A DNA stretch of 64,000 nucleotides from assembly GCF_014905175.1 (NCBI RefSeq), contig NC_057789.1, positions 16,829,679-16,893,678 of the forward strand, written 5' to 3'. A program made the position numbers and the translations under genes. This stretch comes from Aphidius gifuensis. Taxonomy: Eukaryota > Arthropoda > Insecta > Hymenoptera > Braconidae. Every line of letters starts with the position of its first letter. Position 1 is the first letter of the stretch. Below the pieces are notes generated by a model. It worked only from the letters and a program-made list of their open reading frames with translations. It was not told the origin of the DNA and made no database searches. Positions 45,610-56,867 of this stretch are shown one piece after another.

Positions 45610-46762
45610 TAAAGTGCTCTTCTTATGAGTAATATCTTTTGATCGAATAGTTAAATGCGTTTGTAATTTTTTGAATTTTATTATATCTTTATTGATTTAT
45701 TTTAAGTTTACGCCCTTGTTATTTCGTATAGAAGTAACAATATATTATTAAAAGGACCTTATTAATAGAAAATATTCGAGAACTCATTCAAAAATTAGAA
45801 AATGTAGTTTGCAGTTCATGTAGCTAACATATGAAAAATTCAAAAATCATTTCGTGAATATTTTTAAACGTAATATTCACAATGTAAAAAACAAAAATCA
45901 GAGCTAAAAAAATGGATGGTAGAAATGTCAAATGTTTTAACCATGTTTTCATTTCAATTTTTTGAATCAATGATTAAAATGCAGTGATTCTTAGACGTCA
46001 TCATGATGAAATAATTAGTGATTCAAATTTATAAACATTATCAGTAGAGCATGGAAATGGACAACTGTCATTTTCGAATTAGTGTTTTTCCGGAGATTAA
46101 AAAAAACTCAGAGCTTTGTGCATGAATATGTAAAAAAATTATAAAGTTATAAAAGTTTAGCTACCTGAAATCAAAAAAACGAAGTATTCTAACAAAATAC
46201 AATTGAGGGTCTCAATAATTATTACGCGCGCAACAAAACAGCGACTCGCTATCACTCATATTGGAACCTTCGATATGCGTGTCAAACGCGACCGTGCTCT
46301 ATTGTTGTTAACTCTATAACTTTTTAAATTATTAATTTAAATTTTTGAAATTTTAGAAATATATTCTACATATATAAATAAACATTTTTTACGCTGAAAG
46401 TTATCCAAATTTTCAAATTTCTTCGCTAAACGGTTGAGTCAAAGATAAGAAGATTTAATTTTCTATTGACACAAATTAAATAAATAATATAAATAAATAA
46501 TATCATTATTTTCTAAAAATTTTTTTTCACCCTTATTCTTTGTTAATAAATGTATATATAGGTAACATATCAAGAGTTTTTATTGATAAACAAAAGAGAT
46601 ATACTCGTATTATTATTGAAAAATGAAAAAAATCGGAGATGGAATAATATTTTTAATTAATTTTTTTCAATTAAAATAATTTAAAAAAAAAGAAAATTAT
46701 AAAAGCAATATATTTTTCTTTCAACGTTTTCTACATGCCTATATTTTTTAACTTTTTTTTTT

Positions 46763-47062
46763 TTGATGACTTTGAAAATTAAGAATTGTCCAAGCCATTG
46801 GACAATACTTCTACCGTTTTTTGAGCGTGCAGGTCGTTATTGCATCCAGACCCTCAATTATGTTTGTCAAGTATTTGACATATTATGCAACAACAACAAC
46901 AATAATATCAATAATGTAGGTACTATTCTAAGTCTACTTAGCTATAGCAATCTTTATTCTCTAGTGGAGATAAATGAAGTTTTATTAAATCAAAAAATTG
47001 TAATACCGGAACACTTTCGAAACACTTTTAAAATACTCGAATATATAAAAAATAGGATTTAG
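46763..47062 (+). CDS. Candidate ORF of unknown function
   Basis: 99 residues whose composition looks more protein-like than nearby frames: LLPFFERAGRYCIQTLNYVC, then an Asn run (CNNNNNNINN) from a CAA/AAT microsatellite, then LVEINEVLLNQKIVIPEHF and FKILEYIKNRI. I do not recognise a family. The start is only the first Met after a T-run, and an upstream exon is possible. Confidence 0.3.
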   Translation: MMTLKIKNCPSHWTILLPFFERAGRYCIQTLNYVCQVFDILCNNNNNNINNVGTILSLLSYSNLYSLVEINEVLLNQKIVIPEHFRNTFKILEYIKNRI

Positions 47063-49929
47063 AGACAAGCTTTTTTAAGAATTAATCTTTGTACTTCCCA
47101 ATTATACCTTTTAAAATGAAAATAAAGAACGGTCCATTAGTGATATTCAATTTTTCAAGTGATATAATAACTTAAGATTAACGATTCCGTCCAAAATATT
47201 CAAAAAAAAAATAAGATGTATATATATACGATATGGGTGTAGTCACTGGTTTGGCATATGTGGGTCTGTATCCTTAACGCACTGAACTGCAGTCATGACG
47301 CGTATATTCAAAAAAATATATTCATGTTTGAATATTTATAACTCGTAAAATTCAATAATGAATATACATAGAAACAAAATTCTATATTCATAATGAGTTT
47401 TTTTCGCAGTTTCTGCATAATTGAAGGGTGAATAGGGTATTTTTTTATTTTAAATTTCTTAAACTACCTAGTGGTTTTGATTTCCAACAATTTGATCCGT
47501 TTCCGAAGAATATTGGTTAATATTAAAGCCCTCAAAAAGTGTTACCAGTTGAAAAATAACTATAGAAAAAAAAAAAAGAAACATATAAGACCAATAGATT
47601 TTCTGGCCAGAACCCACTATCGAAAATAATTTACAAATACTCATAACTTTCGCTGGATATCATTCTAACTCTAGAAAAGATACAATGTCAATCTGTACAT
47701 TTCATTGAATTTCAATGAAATGTAGCCCAAAAAGTACAATAAGTCAAGGGCATGAACATAATATTAAATAAAAAAAAAAAAGTAAAAATACATCTCAAAT
47801 ACTATAATAATTTCATATCGATATCCAGGAAAGCTAACTAATGAACATAGAACTTTTTTTTACATATATATATATATATATAGTGACGTCATTTATTCAG
47901 CTTTATTGCTTTTAAAAATGTTTTTCTCTTTTTATTTCTCTTAAAAAATATGAGAAAAAGCCCAATGTCTAGTTGGAATATGTACCATTTACTTCATAAT
48001 ATTGATATACTTCATATCATTTTGAAAAAACATTAGTTTCAAGAAGTTTTATGATTTAGTATAATGATTATACGTAAGCATATACAATCATAAGTCACAC
48101 TTATCGTATTTTTCTCAATTTAATTTTCTGTTCTCATGTTTTTCTTCTTATGTTGTCGTTCAGTTTTTTATTTTATGGATATTTTTATTCGCAATTTCTA
48201 ATTTGCGTATTATAAATGATATCATATCATAATTAACTGATTTATCGCATTCTTCTTTTCTAAAAATTTTTGAAAAAGCTTGTAAAATTTAAAATGTAAA
48301 AATTTTTACTGTAAGTGACGAAATATTTTTTTAAATAATTGTTTATTAGTTCAGTATGTATAGAATTCGTTCAAATAGTATAACAAAATAAATTGTATTT
48401 TACCTGTAATGGCAGAAGCTGTAAAATGATTAGTTTCGTTGTGATGGTATTTGTTGATCACGAAATAATTATCACTTACTTACTAAAACTACTATTCATA
48501 TACTGAATGAACGTAATCTCTCTTATTATAAGTCTTGGTAAACACAAAGATGTATTAATAAACTGAACCCAAACTATTTACTACGAACGGTAAATTCAAT
48601 TTACTGAATTCCATTCAACAAAAAATCAAGTAATGTAAAGTAAAACAGAATCTTGACGTAACTTTATTCTAGGGTAGAAATGTGCAACTGGTGAATTTAT
48701 TCCACACCAACTTGAGTGAACTTCCTTATTCATCTCCCTTCATGTCATCCCCACTTTAAGTCTTTTCACCCTCTCAGTAAAACGAACGGAGGAGGAGACT
48801 ATATTCAACTTTTTGCTGACATTCGTTCGATTCGGTACTAAACTGTGATTCTACGTATAGATCAAGGTAGAGTGGAAGAGTGAGATACACATTACTAACA
48901 CGTTGAGAAAAAATAAGTCAGGAGGTGAGGGATCGAACAGATGCAATTCGCAAAGCAGGGGGTATATATCTTTTCTCATATATCTGCACTAATACTCGAA
49001 ATATAAAAAAAAATTTCCCATCGAATTTTGGATGGTTCAATGAGTTTTGGAAATTGATAAAGCAATCTATCTACAATACATGTATACTATGTATACTGTT
49101 TTGTTATTGATTGTCTTAAAAAACTACTAGTTCATTTTAGAGCGTATGAGTTCGTAATCAACATTGTTACAGCAACGGGTGAAGTATTTTTCAATATCTT
49201 CTTTTCTTAAAAACGGAAGGAATAGCAATCGTTTTTATAAAACAATAAGTGCGAAAGGAACCTAGATAGTCACTAGATGCTGAATTCAACCAGTTTTCTA
49301 TTCAACATATAATATATTTCTTTTCTCTTATATTTCAATTTGACTTTACTTAATGGCTATTAACTATGATAATAAATTTAATTACTAAGTAAATTTATAC
49401 TACTTACTACGCTGTAGCCTATTTTGTGCTTTTCTGACAAGATAAAATAATAGTATAGAAGCATCTATAATTTGCAATATTATCATTGGAAAATTTGCAC
49501 ATCAATTTAGATGAGATTTAAAATAATAATTCGATTTTCTCACGAATTAATAAATTGTTTGATTCGGGTGACATGGAAACTGTAAATTCCCACGGAATAT
49601 TGAATAATAAACAATTTCTTTTCTTTGGGTTGCTAACAACCCTCTCTGTTTAAAGCTTAGTGGTATGATTGGAGTAGTGGCGAAGGGGAGAAGGTGGCAC
49701 TAGGAAGCATTCGATTCCCACGGCTTTTTGAACGCATTGTGTATTACCCTACGAAAAATATTTTTTATTGTTATGGTCAGACATTTTGTAGAATAATTAC
49801 ATTCCGGTATCGTTTGGTTATCGCTATTTCATCTAACACATCTCTGGTAGAAATTTATTGCTCGAACCGACCTCAGATCAAGTGACTTCTGAGATAACAT
49901 AGATAAACTATAAACGGCTATGTCTATAA
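47063..49929. other. AT-rich sequence without recognised gene
   Basis: Includes a (TA)n run near 47866-47881 and a somewhat GC-richer, C/T-biased patch at 48700-48800. No credible frame or repeat partner. Confidence 0.45.
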
Positions 49930-50098
49930 TACACTGAGAGAAAAAGTTGCTAAAATATAGCAAAATTTTGCTTGAAAGTTTTAGGCTTTGATTTAAAAAA
50001 AAAATGTATTAAATTGAGCATAAAATTTTTTAATTAAAGCAATTTATTTGCTTTAATTTGAGACAGTTTTCTTTTTATTTAAGAGAAAAGAGAATTAA

Positions 50099-51085
50099 CC
50101 CGGGTAAAAATCATTATGTCTCTCGGAGATATTTGAGAGATCTCTGAAATGTCTCTTAGTCAAGTCTCGTTTGTGGCACGATCCGAGACTTGGCTGAGAG
50201 ACTATGTTAAAGTCTCTATAATATCTTTGTCTCTCCTAAGAAAAATCTGGTAGAAAAAAAATGTAGGCAATTAAACCCATGGATTTTATAACATAATAAA
50301 TCTAAAAGTGTACTTTAAAAATAAAAAATACTTGTTTGTAGATTGATAAAAAAAAAAAAATGTAATATTTTTAATTCATTAATATTATTATTGATTGGTT
50401 AATTTTTTTTTACAATAAAATTTATGTTTTAGATGAATTTTGAGTTTATTAAAATTATTGTAAATTTATAATCAATACGGCTTAATTTATATGATATCGC
50501 TTTTTTATTTTTTATATAGTTTTTTTATTTTTTTTAGATTTTGTAGAGACTTTAACACAGTCTCTCTAATATCTCCGAGAGACATAATTATTTTTCAAAG
50601 AAAGATTTATTAGAGACAAAGATTTTATAGAGACTTTAACATAGTCTCTCAGCCAAGTCTCGGATCATGCTGAAAACAAGACTTGACTGAGAGACATTTC
50701 AGAGATCTCTCTAATATCTCCGAGAGACATAATTATTTTTCAAAGAAAGATTTATTAGAGACGAAGATTTTAGAATTTAGAATTTATTAAAATTATTGTA
50801 AATTTATAATCAATACGGCTTAATTTATATGATATCGCTTTTTTATTTTTTATATAGTTTCTTTATTTTTTTTAGATTTTGTAGAGACTTTAACACAGTC
50901 TCTCTAATATCTCCGAGAGACATAATTATTTTTCAAAGAAAGATTTATTAGAGACAAAGATTTTATAGAGACTTTAACATAGTCTCTCAGCCAAGTCTCG
51001 GATCGTGCCACAAACGAGACTTGACTAAGAGACATTTCAGAGATCTCTCAAATATCTCCGAGAGACATAATGATTTTTACCCGGG
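50099..51085. mobile_element. Nested TIR element with CCCGGG ends and ~120 bp perfect TIRs
   Basis: CCCGGGTAAAAATCATTATG at the left and its exact inverse at the right. The inverted match extends through TCTCTCGGAGATATTTGAG, GTCAAGTCTCGTTTGTGG and CGATCCGAGACTTGG for about 120 bp. A ~338 bp direct duplication lies inside (50448 and 50786 starts). The target duplication is not clear (flanks AATTAA and AATTTAAG). Non-coding. Confidence 0.85.
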
Positions 51086-51867
51086 AATTTAAGAAAAACT
51101 TTGCTAAAAAGGAAGCAAAAATATCCTTTAAATCAAGCGAATAAGCGGTCTAGTTAAAACAAAAGTTGCTAAAATTAAATGACATTTGATTTTATTTAAT
51201 GGGTAAATCGTTTAATTTAAGGATAATATTGATTGAATTAATAGAAAATTGTTTTTATACAAATGATAAATGAATTAATTTAAAAAAATTATGAATCAAT
51301 TCAAGACAAAAAGCGATCTAGTTAAGACACAAGTTGCTAAAATTGAGCGACATTTCATTTAATGGGTAAGTCGTTTAACTGGGAAATTATCGATTAATTT
51401 GAAAAATTATAAATCAATTTAAAGCAAAGCGTTCTAATCAAGACGAAAGTTTAAAATTGAGCGACATTTCTTTTAATTTAATGGTTAAGTCGTTTAATTT
51501 GAGGATAATATTGATTAAGTTGATAGAAAATTGTTTTTTCAAAGAAATTTCTGGATTAACTGTTAAGACACGTTAAATTAAGCAACAATTGATTCAATTC
51601 GGGTGTCAAAGTCGAACTTGAGGAAATTATCAATTAATTAAAAAATTCTGAATCAAACGAAGCGCGATCTAATAAGTTGTTAAATTGAGCCACATTTCAT
51701 TTAATTTAATGGTTGTCGTTTAATTTAAGGAAGTTATAGATTAAATTAATAGAAAATTGTTTTTATTTTTGATAAAAGAAATAAAAAAAAAAATTATTTT
51801 TTTATTTTTCCTTTTTTTTCAGGACTTACTTTATTTTACACTTGAAGTTTTAATTGTTTTTTTGTCT

Positions 51868-51935
51868 AACCGAGCCTCGAACCTGCCTGATCTAAACCTA
51901 TCTATACTTTTGTGCGTTACCCCCTGAACCATCGC
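51868..51935 (-). other. tRNA-like module, left arm of the palindromic element
   Basis: On the minus strand, TGGTTCAGGGGG (51931-51920, A-box-like) and GGTTCGAGGCTC (51883-51872, B box). It is mirrored by the right-arm copy. Confidence 0.5.
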
Positions 51936-52439
51936 GCGTTAACGTATCAGAGACAAAATTATGAAGCCCTTGAATCAAAAGTTTCATCACATCCCGATAG
52001 GCTGGTTGGTTTTATTTTTTTTACATGTAAATTTTATGTTTAAATTTTTATTAATAAATCTTTCTGTCACTTTATTTAACTAGCTTAAAGGAAAACAAAA
52101 AAAATACCTATCTCACTATAGGCACTTAGTTATTTTATTTTAGATGTCTTCTCGAAATAATTAGAAATAAATATTCAACTGATTTTGAGAAAGAAAAAAT
52201 TTTTACGATATATGTATAAAATATTTTAAGAAGACATCTAAAATAAAATAACCAAGTGCCTATAGTGAGATAGGTATTTTTTTCGTTTTTCTTTAAGCTA
52301 GTGAAATAAAGTGACAGAAAGATGTATTAATAAAAATTTAAACAATTACATGTAAAAAAAATAAAACCAACCAGCCTATCGGGATGTGATGAAACTTTTG
52401 ATTCAAGGGCTTCATAATTTTGTCTCTGATACGTTAACG

Positions 52440-52525
52440 CGCGATGGTTCAGGGGGTAACGCACTAGCTTTTAAAAGTATAGGTTTAGATAGGTTTAGAT
52501 TAGGCAGAGGTTCGAGGCTCGGTTA
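52440..52525 (+). other. tRNA-like module, right arm of the palindromic element
   Basis: TGGTTCAGGGGG (from 52445) and GGTTCGAGGCTC (52509-52520). The interval is longer than in the left arm because of a duplicated ATAGGTTTAG. Confidence 0.5.
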
Positions 52526-53599
52526 GGACGAAAAAAAAAAAAAAAAAACAATTAAAACTTCAAGTGTAAAATAAAATAAGTCCTGAAAAAAAAGGAAAAA
52601 TAAAAAAATAATTTTTTTTTTTATTTTCATTTCTTTTAATCAAAAATAAAAACAATTTTCTATTAATTTAATCTATAACTTCCTTAAATTAAACGACTTA
52701 ACCATTAAATTAAACGAAATGTCGCTCAATTTTAGCAACTTATGTCTTGATTAGATCGCTTTTCTGCTTTAAATTGATTCAGAATTTTTTTAAATTAATT
52801 GATAATTTCCTCAAGTTAAACGACTTACCCACTGAATTGAATCAATTGTTGCTTAATTTTAGCAACTTGTGTCTTAACTAGATCGCTTTTTGTTTTAAAT
52901 TGATTCATAATTTTTTTGAATTAATCCATTTTTCTTTTGTATAAAAACAATTTTCTATTAACTTAATCAATATTATCCTCAAATTAAACGACTTAACCAT
53001 TAAATTAAAAGAAATGTCGCTCAATTTTAGCAACTTTCGTCTTGATTAGAACGCTTTTCTGCTTTAAATTGATTCATAATTTTTTTAAATTAATCGATAA
53101 TTTCCTCAAGTTAAACGACTTACCCATTAAATTAAATGAAATGTCGCTCAATTTTAGCAACTTGTGTCTTAACTAGATCGCTTTTTGTCTTGAATTGATT
53201 CATAATTTTTTTAAATTAATTCATTTATCATTTGTATAAAAACAATTTTCTATTAATTCAATCAATATTATCCTTAAATTAAACGATTTACCCATTAAAT
53301 AAAATCAAATGTCATTTAATTTTAGCATTTTTTGTTTTAACTAGACCGCTTATTCGCTTGATTTAAAGGATATTTTTGCTTCCTTTTCAGCTTCTCCTCT
53401 CTTAAATAAATAGAAAGCTGTCTTAAATTAAAGCAAATAAATTGCTTTAATTAAAAAATATTATGCTCAATTTAATACATTTTTTTTTTAAATCAAAGCC
53501 TAAAACTTTCAAGCAAAATTTTGCTATATTTAAGCAACTTTTCTCATAAATGCAGACATTTTTTTTCTCAGTGTAAGTTGATTCGAAAGATCACTTCTG

Positions 53600-54859
53600 C
53601 ACTGAAAGAATTAAAACGTGACTTTCATGGGGTAATACCAAAAAAAGATGCTCTAAGGTCATTCCCGCGATTCTTCAGTATTTTTCATGTAAGTTATACG
53701 TGATTTTGAGTGGACTTTACATAACAACCCCGGAAATATTCCAGGGTCTTGCCTGATACGGTATTTATCGTATATATCAATAGAATTTTCGGAAATTATT
53801 CCGGTAGACAACGGTATATTCACGTTGTAACCCGTGAAAAAATGAGTAATACACAGTAATATTCACGGATGCACGTGGAATTTGTGGGATTGATTTAATT
53901 CCACGATATAACACATGGAATTTTTCTACATGACAGATTATTTTTCACGTGAAATCACGTAAAAATAAAAAAAAATAAACAAAGAAAAGAAGAAACTCGA
54001 ACATTACGTGGTTATCCCGTGAAATTAAATCATGAAAATGAAAAAAAATAAACGAAAAAGGGGGAACTTCAAAACTAGGTGGTTATCCCATGAAAATAAA
54101 TCAAAACATTTTTATTTTGTAATTTGATTTATTTTCACGTGGTTACCCCGTCATGTTTGTCCTCGGACATTTAAATTTATTTGAAAAAATTGCATTAACT
54201 TTAATTGTTAAACAAATAAATAAAATACCAAGGAAAAGCAGTAGTTGAGGAAAAGATGTTGCTAAGGAATAAATGTTGCTTACCCCATAATTTTTTTGGC
54301 TACATTAATTCCTTAGCTACTGCTTTTCTTAGGCATTTTCAGTTATTCAATAGATAAAATACATGTCATTTTAATTTTCAAAAATAAAAAGGTCCAAGGA
54401 GAAGCAGTAGCTAAGGAAAAAATAAAGCTAAGGAATTACTGTTGCCAAGAAATTATGTTTCAAGGAAATAATATCTTGGCAACATTAATTCCTTAGCTAC
54501 ATCTTTTCCTTAGCTACTGCTTTTTCTTGGACCTTTTTATTTTTGAAAAATAAAATGACATGTATTTTATTTATTGAATAATTGAAAATGGCCAAGGAAA
54601 AGCAGTAGCGAAGAAAAAAATGTAGCTAAGGAATTAATGTTGCCAAGAAATTATCTTTCAAGGAAATAATACATTGTACTCAAGAAATAAACTCATCTTT
54701 TCAATGTACTATCCCGTGAATTCTTCGTTTTTTCCTCTGCGAAATTAACATACTACCACGAGAATATTAAGTTGTAGACCTTAGAACGTAATCTGGCGAT
54801 GTTACCTTGTGATTATAAAAGTATTTTTAATGATATTTCACGTTTTAATTCTCTCAGTG
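53600..54859. mobile_element. TIR element with CACTGAAAG/CTCTCAGTG ends containing a hairpin array
   Basis: CACTGAAAGAATTAAAACGTGA at the left pairs with TCACGTTTTAATTCTCTCAGTG at the right. The first half carries recurring CACGTG, TTCACGTG and GTGGTTATCCCGTGAAA words. The second half holds the AAGGAAAAGCAGTAG array (54195-54670). It lies 27 bp from the giant palindromic element. No transposase. Confidence 0.65.
54195..54670. repeat. Hairpin-array repeat, AAGGAAAAGCAGTAG family (locus 3)
   Basis: Plus arms at about 54222, 54395 and 54592 alternate with inverted arms at about 54300 and 54480-54535, with the same words as 27555-28710 and 10600-10995. The first unit matches 10800-10890 closely, including AAACAAATAAATAAAATACC before the arm. 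Confidence 0.85.
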
Positions 54860-55730
54860 TGCTGGAGATTGAATTAAACATTAAATAAAGATAGAATAAA
54901 GAAACAGACAGAAAAAAAGAGAGAAAGGACGACAACACTGAAAACATTGTTCACGGGCATGCACCTAAAGAGAAGTTCACGTTAGATTCAGATCTGAATC
55001 AGATTATTCATTTATTTACCAAATATTTTAATTATTATAACAGTGCAAATGATCGAATAAATCGAAGAAATATTGTTAAACCAACATTAATCAAACATGT
55101 TTATATTTCAATTAATTTAAAAGTAATCAAAATCAAATAAAAAATTTAATGATAATATTTATCACAACAAAAAAAAAAAAAAAAAAAAATTATGCGTGAT
55201 TCCGGTAATAAAACTGTAAGTTTCTATCATTGATTTTTCTGTTGGTATTGACAATTCATATTCATAAAATTTATATATTATAATAATACTGTAATTATGT
55301 TAGGAATTCAAGATATTCTTTGTGATATGCGAGGGGCTATTCATTGGTGTATTCATGGTGTCACTCTGATTGTATAGTTATGGCGTAGTAACAGTTTAGT
55401 TATTTAGTACTTGTAATTTTTTGACTACAACTTTTGTAGTTATTTCATGTCGTTATTCGTAGTTTTATGTAGTATGGTGTAGTATTTCCAAGTATTATGT
55501 AGTCATTCATAGATACACCAAAAAATTAATAATAAAAAAAAAGTATAAGAAAAATGAGATCACAGTTTAAGAAATAAAACAATATTTACAATGAAAAGTA
55601 TTTAATAAAAATATATATATTTTCATGATAATAATGATAAAGTATATGTTTTACGTACATTTATATAAATATACCAATTTAATTTAATTGTTATATCCTA
55701 CGGTACCAATACATGTAATATTCGGCACAT
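54860..55730. other. AT-rich spacer
   Basis: An A-run at 55169-55188 and a GTAGT/TGTAGT-rich patch at 55430-55510. No gene. Confidence 0.45.
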
Positions 55731-55739
55731 AATTTTTTT

Positions 55740-56745
55740 CATTTCATTAAAGCCTAAAGTGGAGGTCTACGCGCCATCTACCCGTAATGAACAGACCTCA
55801 ACAGCTAAAATAAGGCCCACCATTAATCTCAGTGTGAACTACACCATTTATTACATGCATACCAACAGAAAATTATAAATTCTGAACGCAACCAATTTTA
55901 TGAATCTAGTTTGAAATACAATTTAAAATTAATACAACTATAAGTTGTAAAATAAATATATTCCATTGTATCTGGAAAAATACAAAATATTTTATCTATG
56001 TACTATTTTTATAAAATATAATCGAAAACTAATTTTAAGTAATATGACCAATCAACGACTACCTAAAAACTCCGAACAATATTTAAAATAATTAACAGAC
56101 CAAGTAAACTGATTTTATTAGCTGATAAAATCAAGCTCAATTTTATCTTTAAAATAAATATAAACATGCGTTAAAATTAATTGACTAAATATTTTAATTA
56201 ATGGAAAGCACGGAATCTGACGAGTCGATCACGCCGGAATCTAGTTAGAAAAATTAAGAATTAGTCCGCGAAATAAGTGTGACACAGCGACAAGGCCCTC
56301 TCTTTAAAAGAGGCCACACGTCCGAAATCAAGGCAGTTCATTCATCACAGCCAAACAGTTAATTGGAACTAATCGAACTACTGACCCACAGTTACGATCG
56401 ATTAGCACCCAGTAATTGCAAACTGAATTAAAACTCATTTTATTGACTTAGCCTAAATCTCTGTACAAGCACTCAGGATTTCTAAGTCTCATTTTCAATT
56501 TTTAACAGTATAAAGTATAAACTCAGTCTATTTTCAATAGAAAAATTCGAGCATAGTAAAATCATTTCATTCAAGTAAAATCATTACAATTCTAACATCA
56601 ATTATACGAACAACAATTCAACTTCATACACGACATCAAGCTGCCTGAAGCCCTAAGTATTGCGCAGAGGCCTTGGCCGCACCGTCAGAGTCCGTCTTCC
56701 AAGTTTTGGTCAGATATAAGTCAATCCGATTGTCACACGTTTTTT
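55740..56745. other. GC-richer block, possible solo LTR
   Basis: Compared with its flanks this stretch has more GC, long unique runs and a TATAAAG (56512). It also has a short inverted repeat (GCCCTCTCTTTAAAAGAGGCC, with few other palindromes) and a GCTGCCTGAAG...GGCCTTGGCCGCACC region near the right side. This resembles an LTR promoter/leader, but I cannot show matched TG...CA ends or a target duplication. Confidence 0.25.
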
Positions 56746-56867
56746 CGTCATACAAATGTAAGTAATTACTAAAATTATTACTCCAGAATCATAAATGTAA
56801 TTGTCAAAAATTATTAAGTACTTAACCTATTTTATTAACGTAAATTCATCGCGAGATTCTTTAAAAG

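Larger units (their letters stand above)
49932..53573. mobile_element. Giant palindromic TIR element (3.64 kb) with CACTGAGAG-type ends
   Basis: The ends CACTGAGAGAAAAAGTTGC and TTTTTTCTCAGTG are flanked by TA. The arms are inverted copies almost to the centre near 52185: TTTAAATCAAGCGAATAAG at 51130 is mirrored at 53340-53370, and CCAACCAGCCTATCGGGATG at 52367 mirrors 51993-52012. A 987 bp element interrupts only the left arm (50099-51085). The loop is about 55 bp (52160-52214). Each arm contains four or five diverged ~160 bp units (GCGACATTTCATTTAAT, GCTAAAATTGAGC) and one tRNA-like module. No transposase. Confidence 0.85.

Noticed and set aside
55740..56745. A definite LTR retrotransposon
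   Set aside because: GC content and a TATA-like word are suggestive, but no TG...CA boundaries, target duplication or gag/pol sequence was found; kept only as a low-confidence note.
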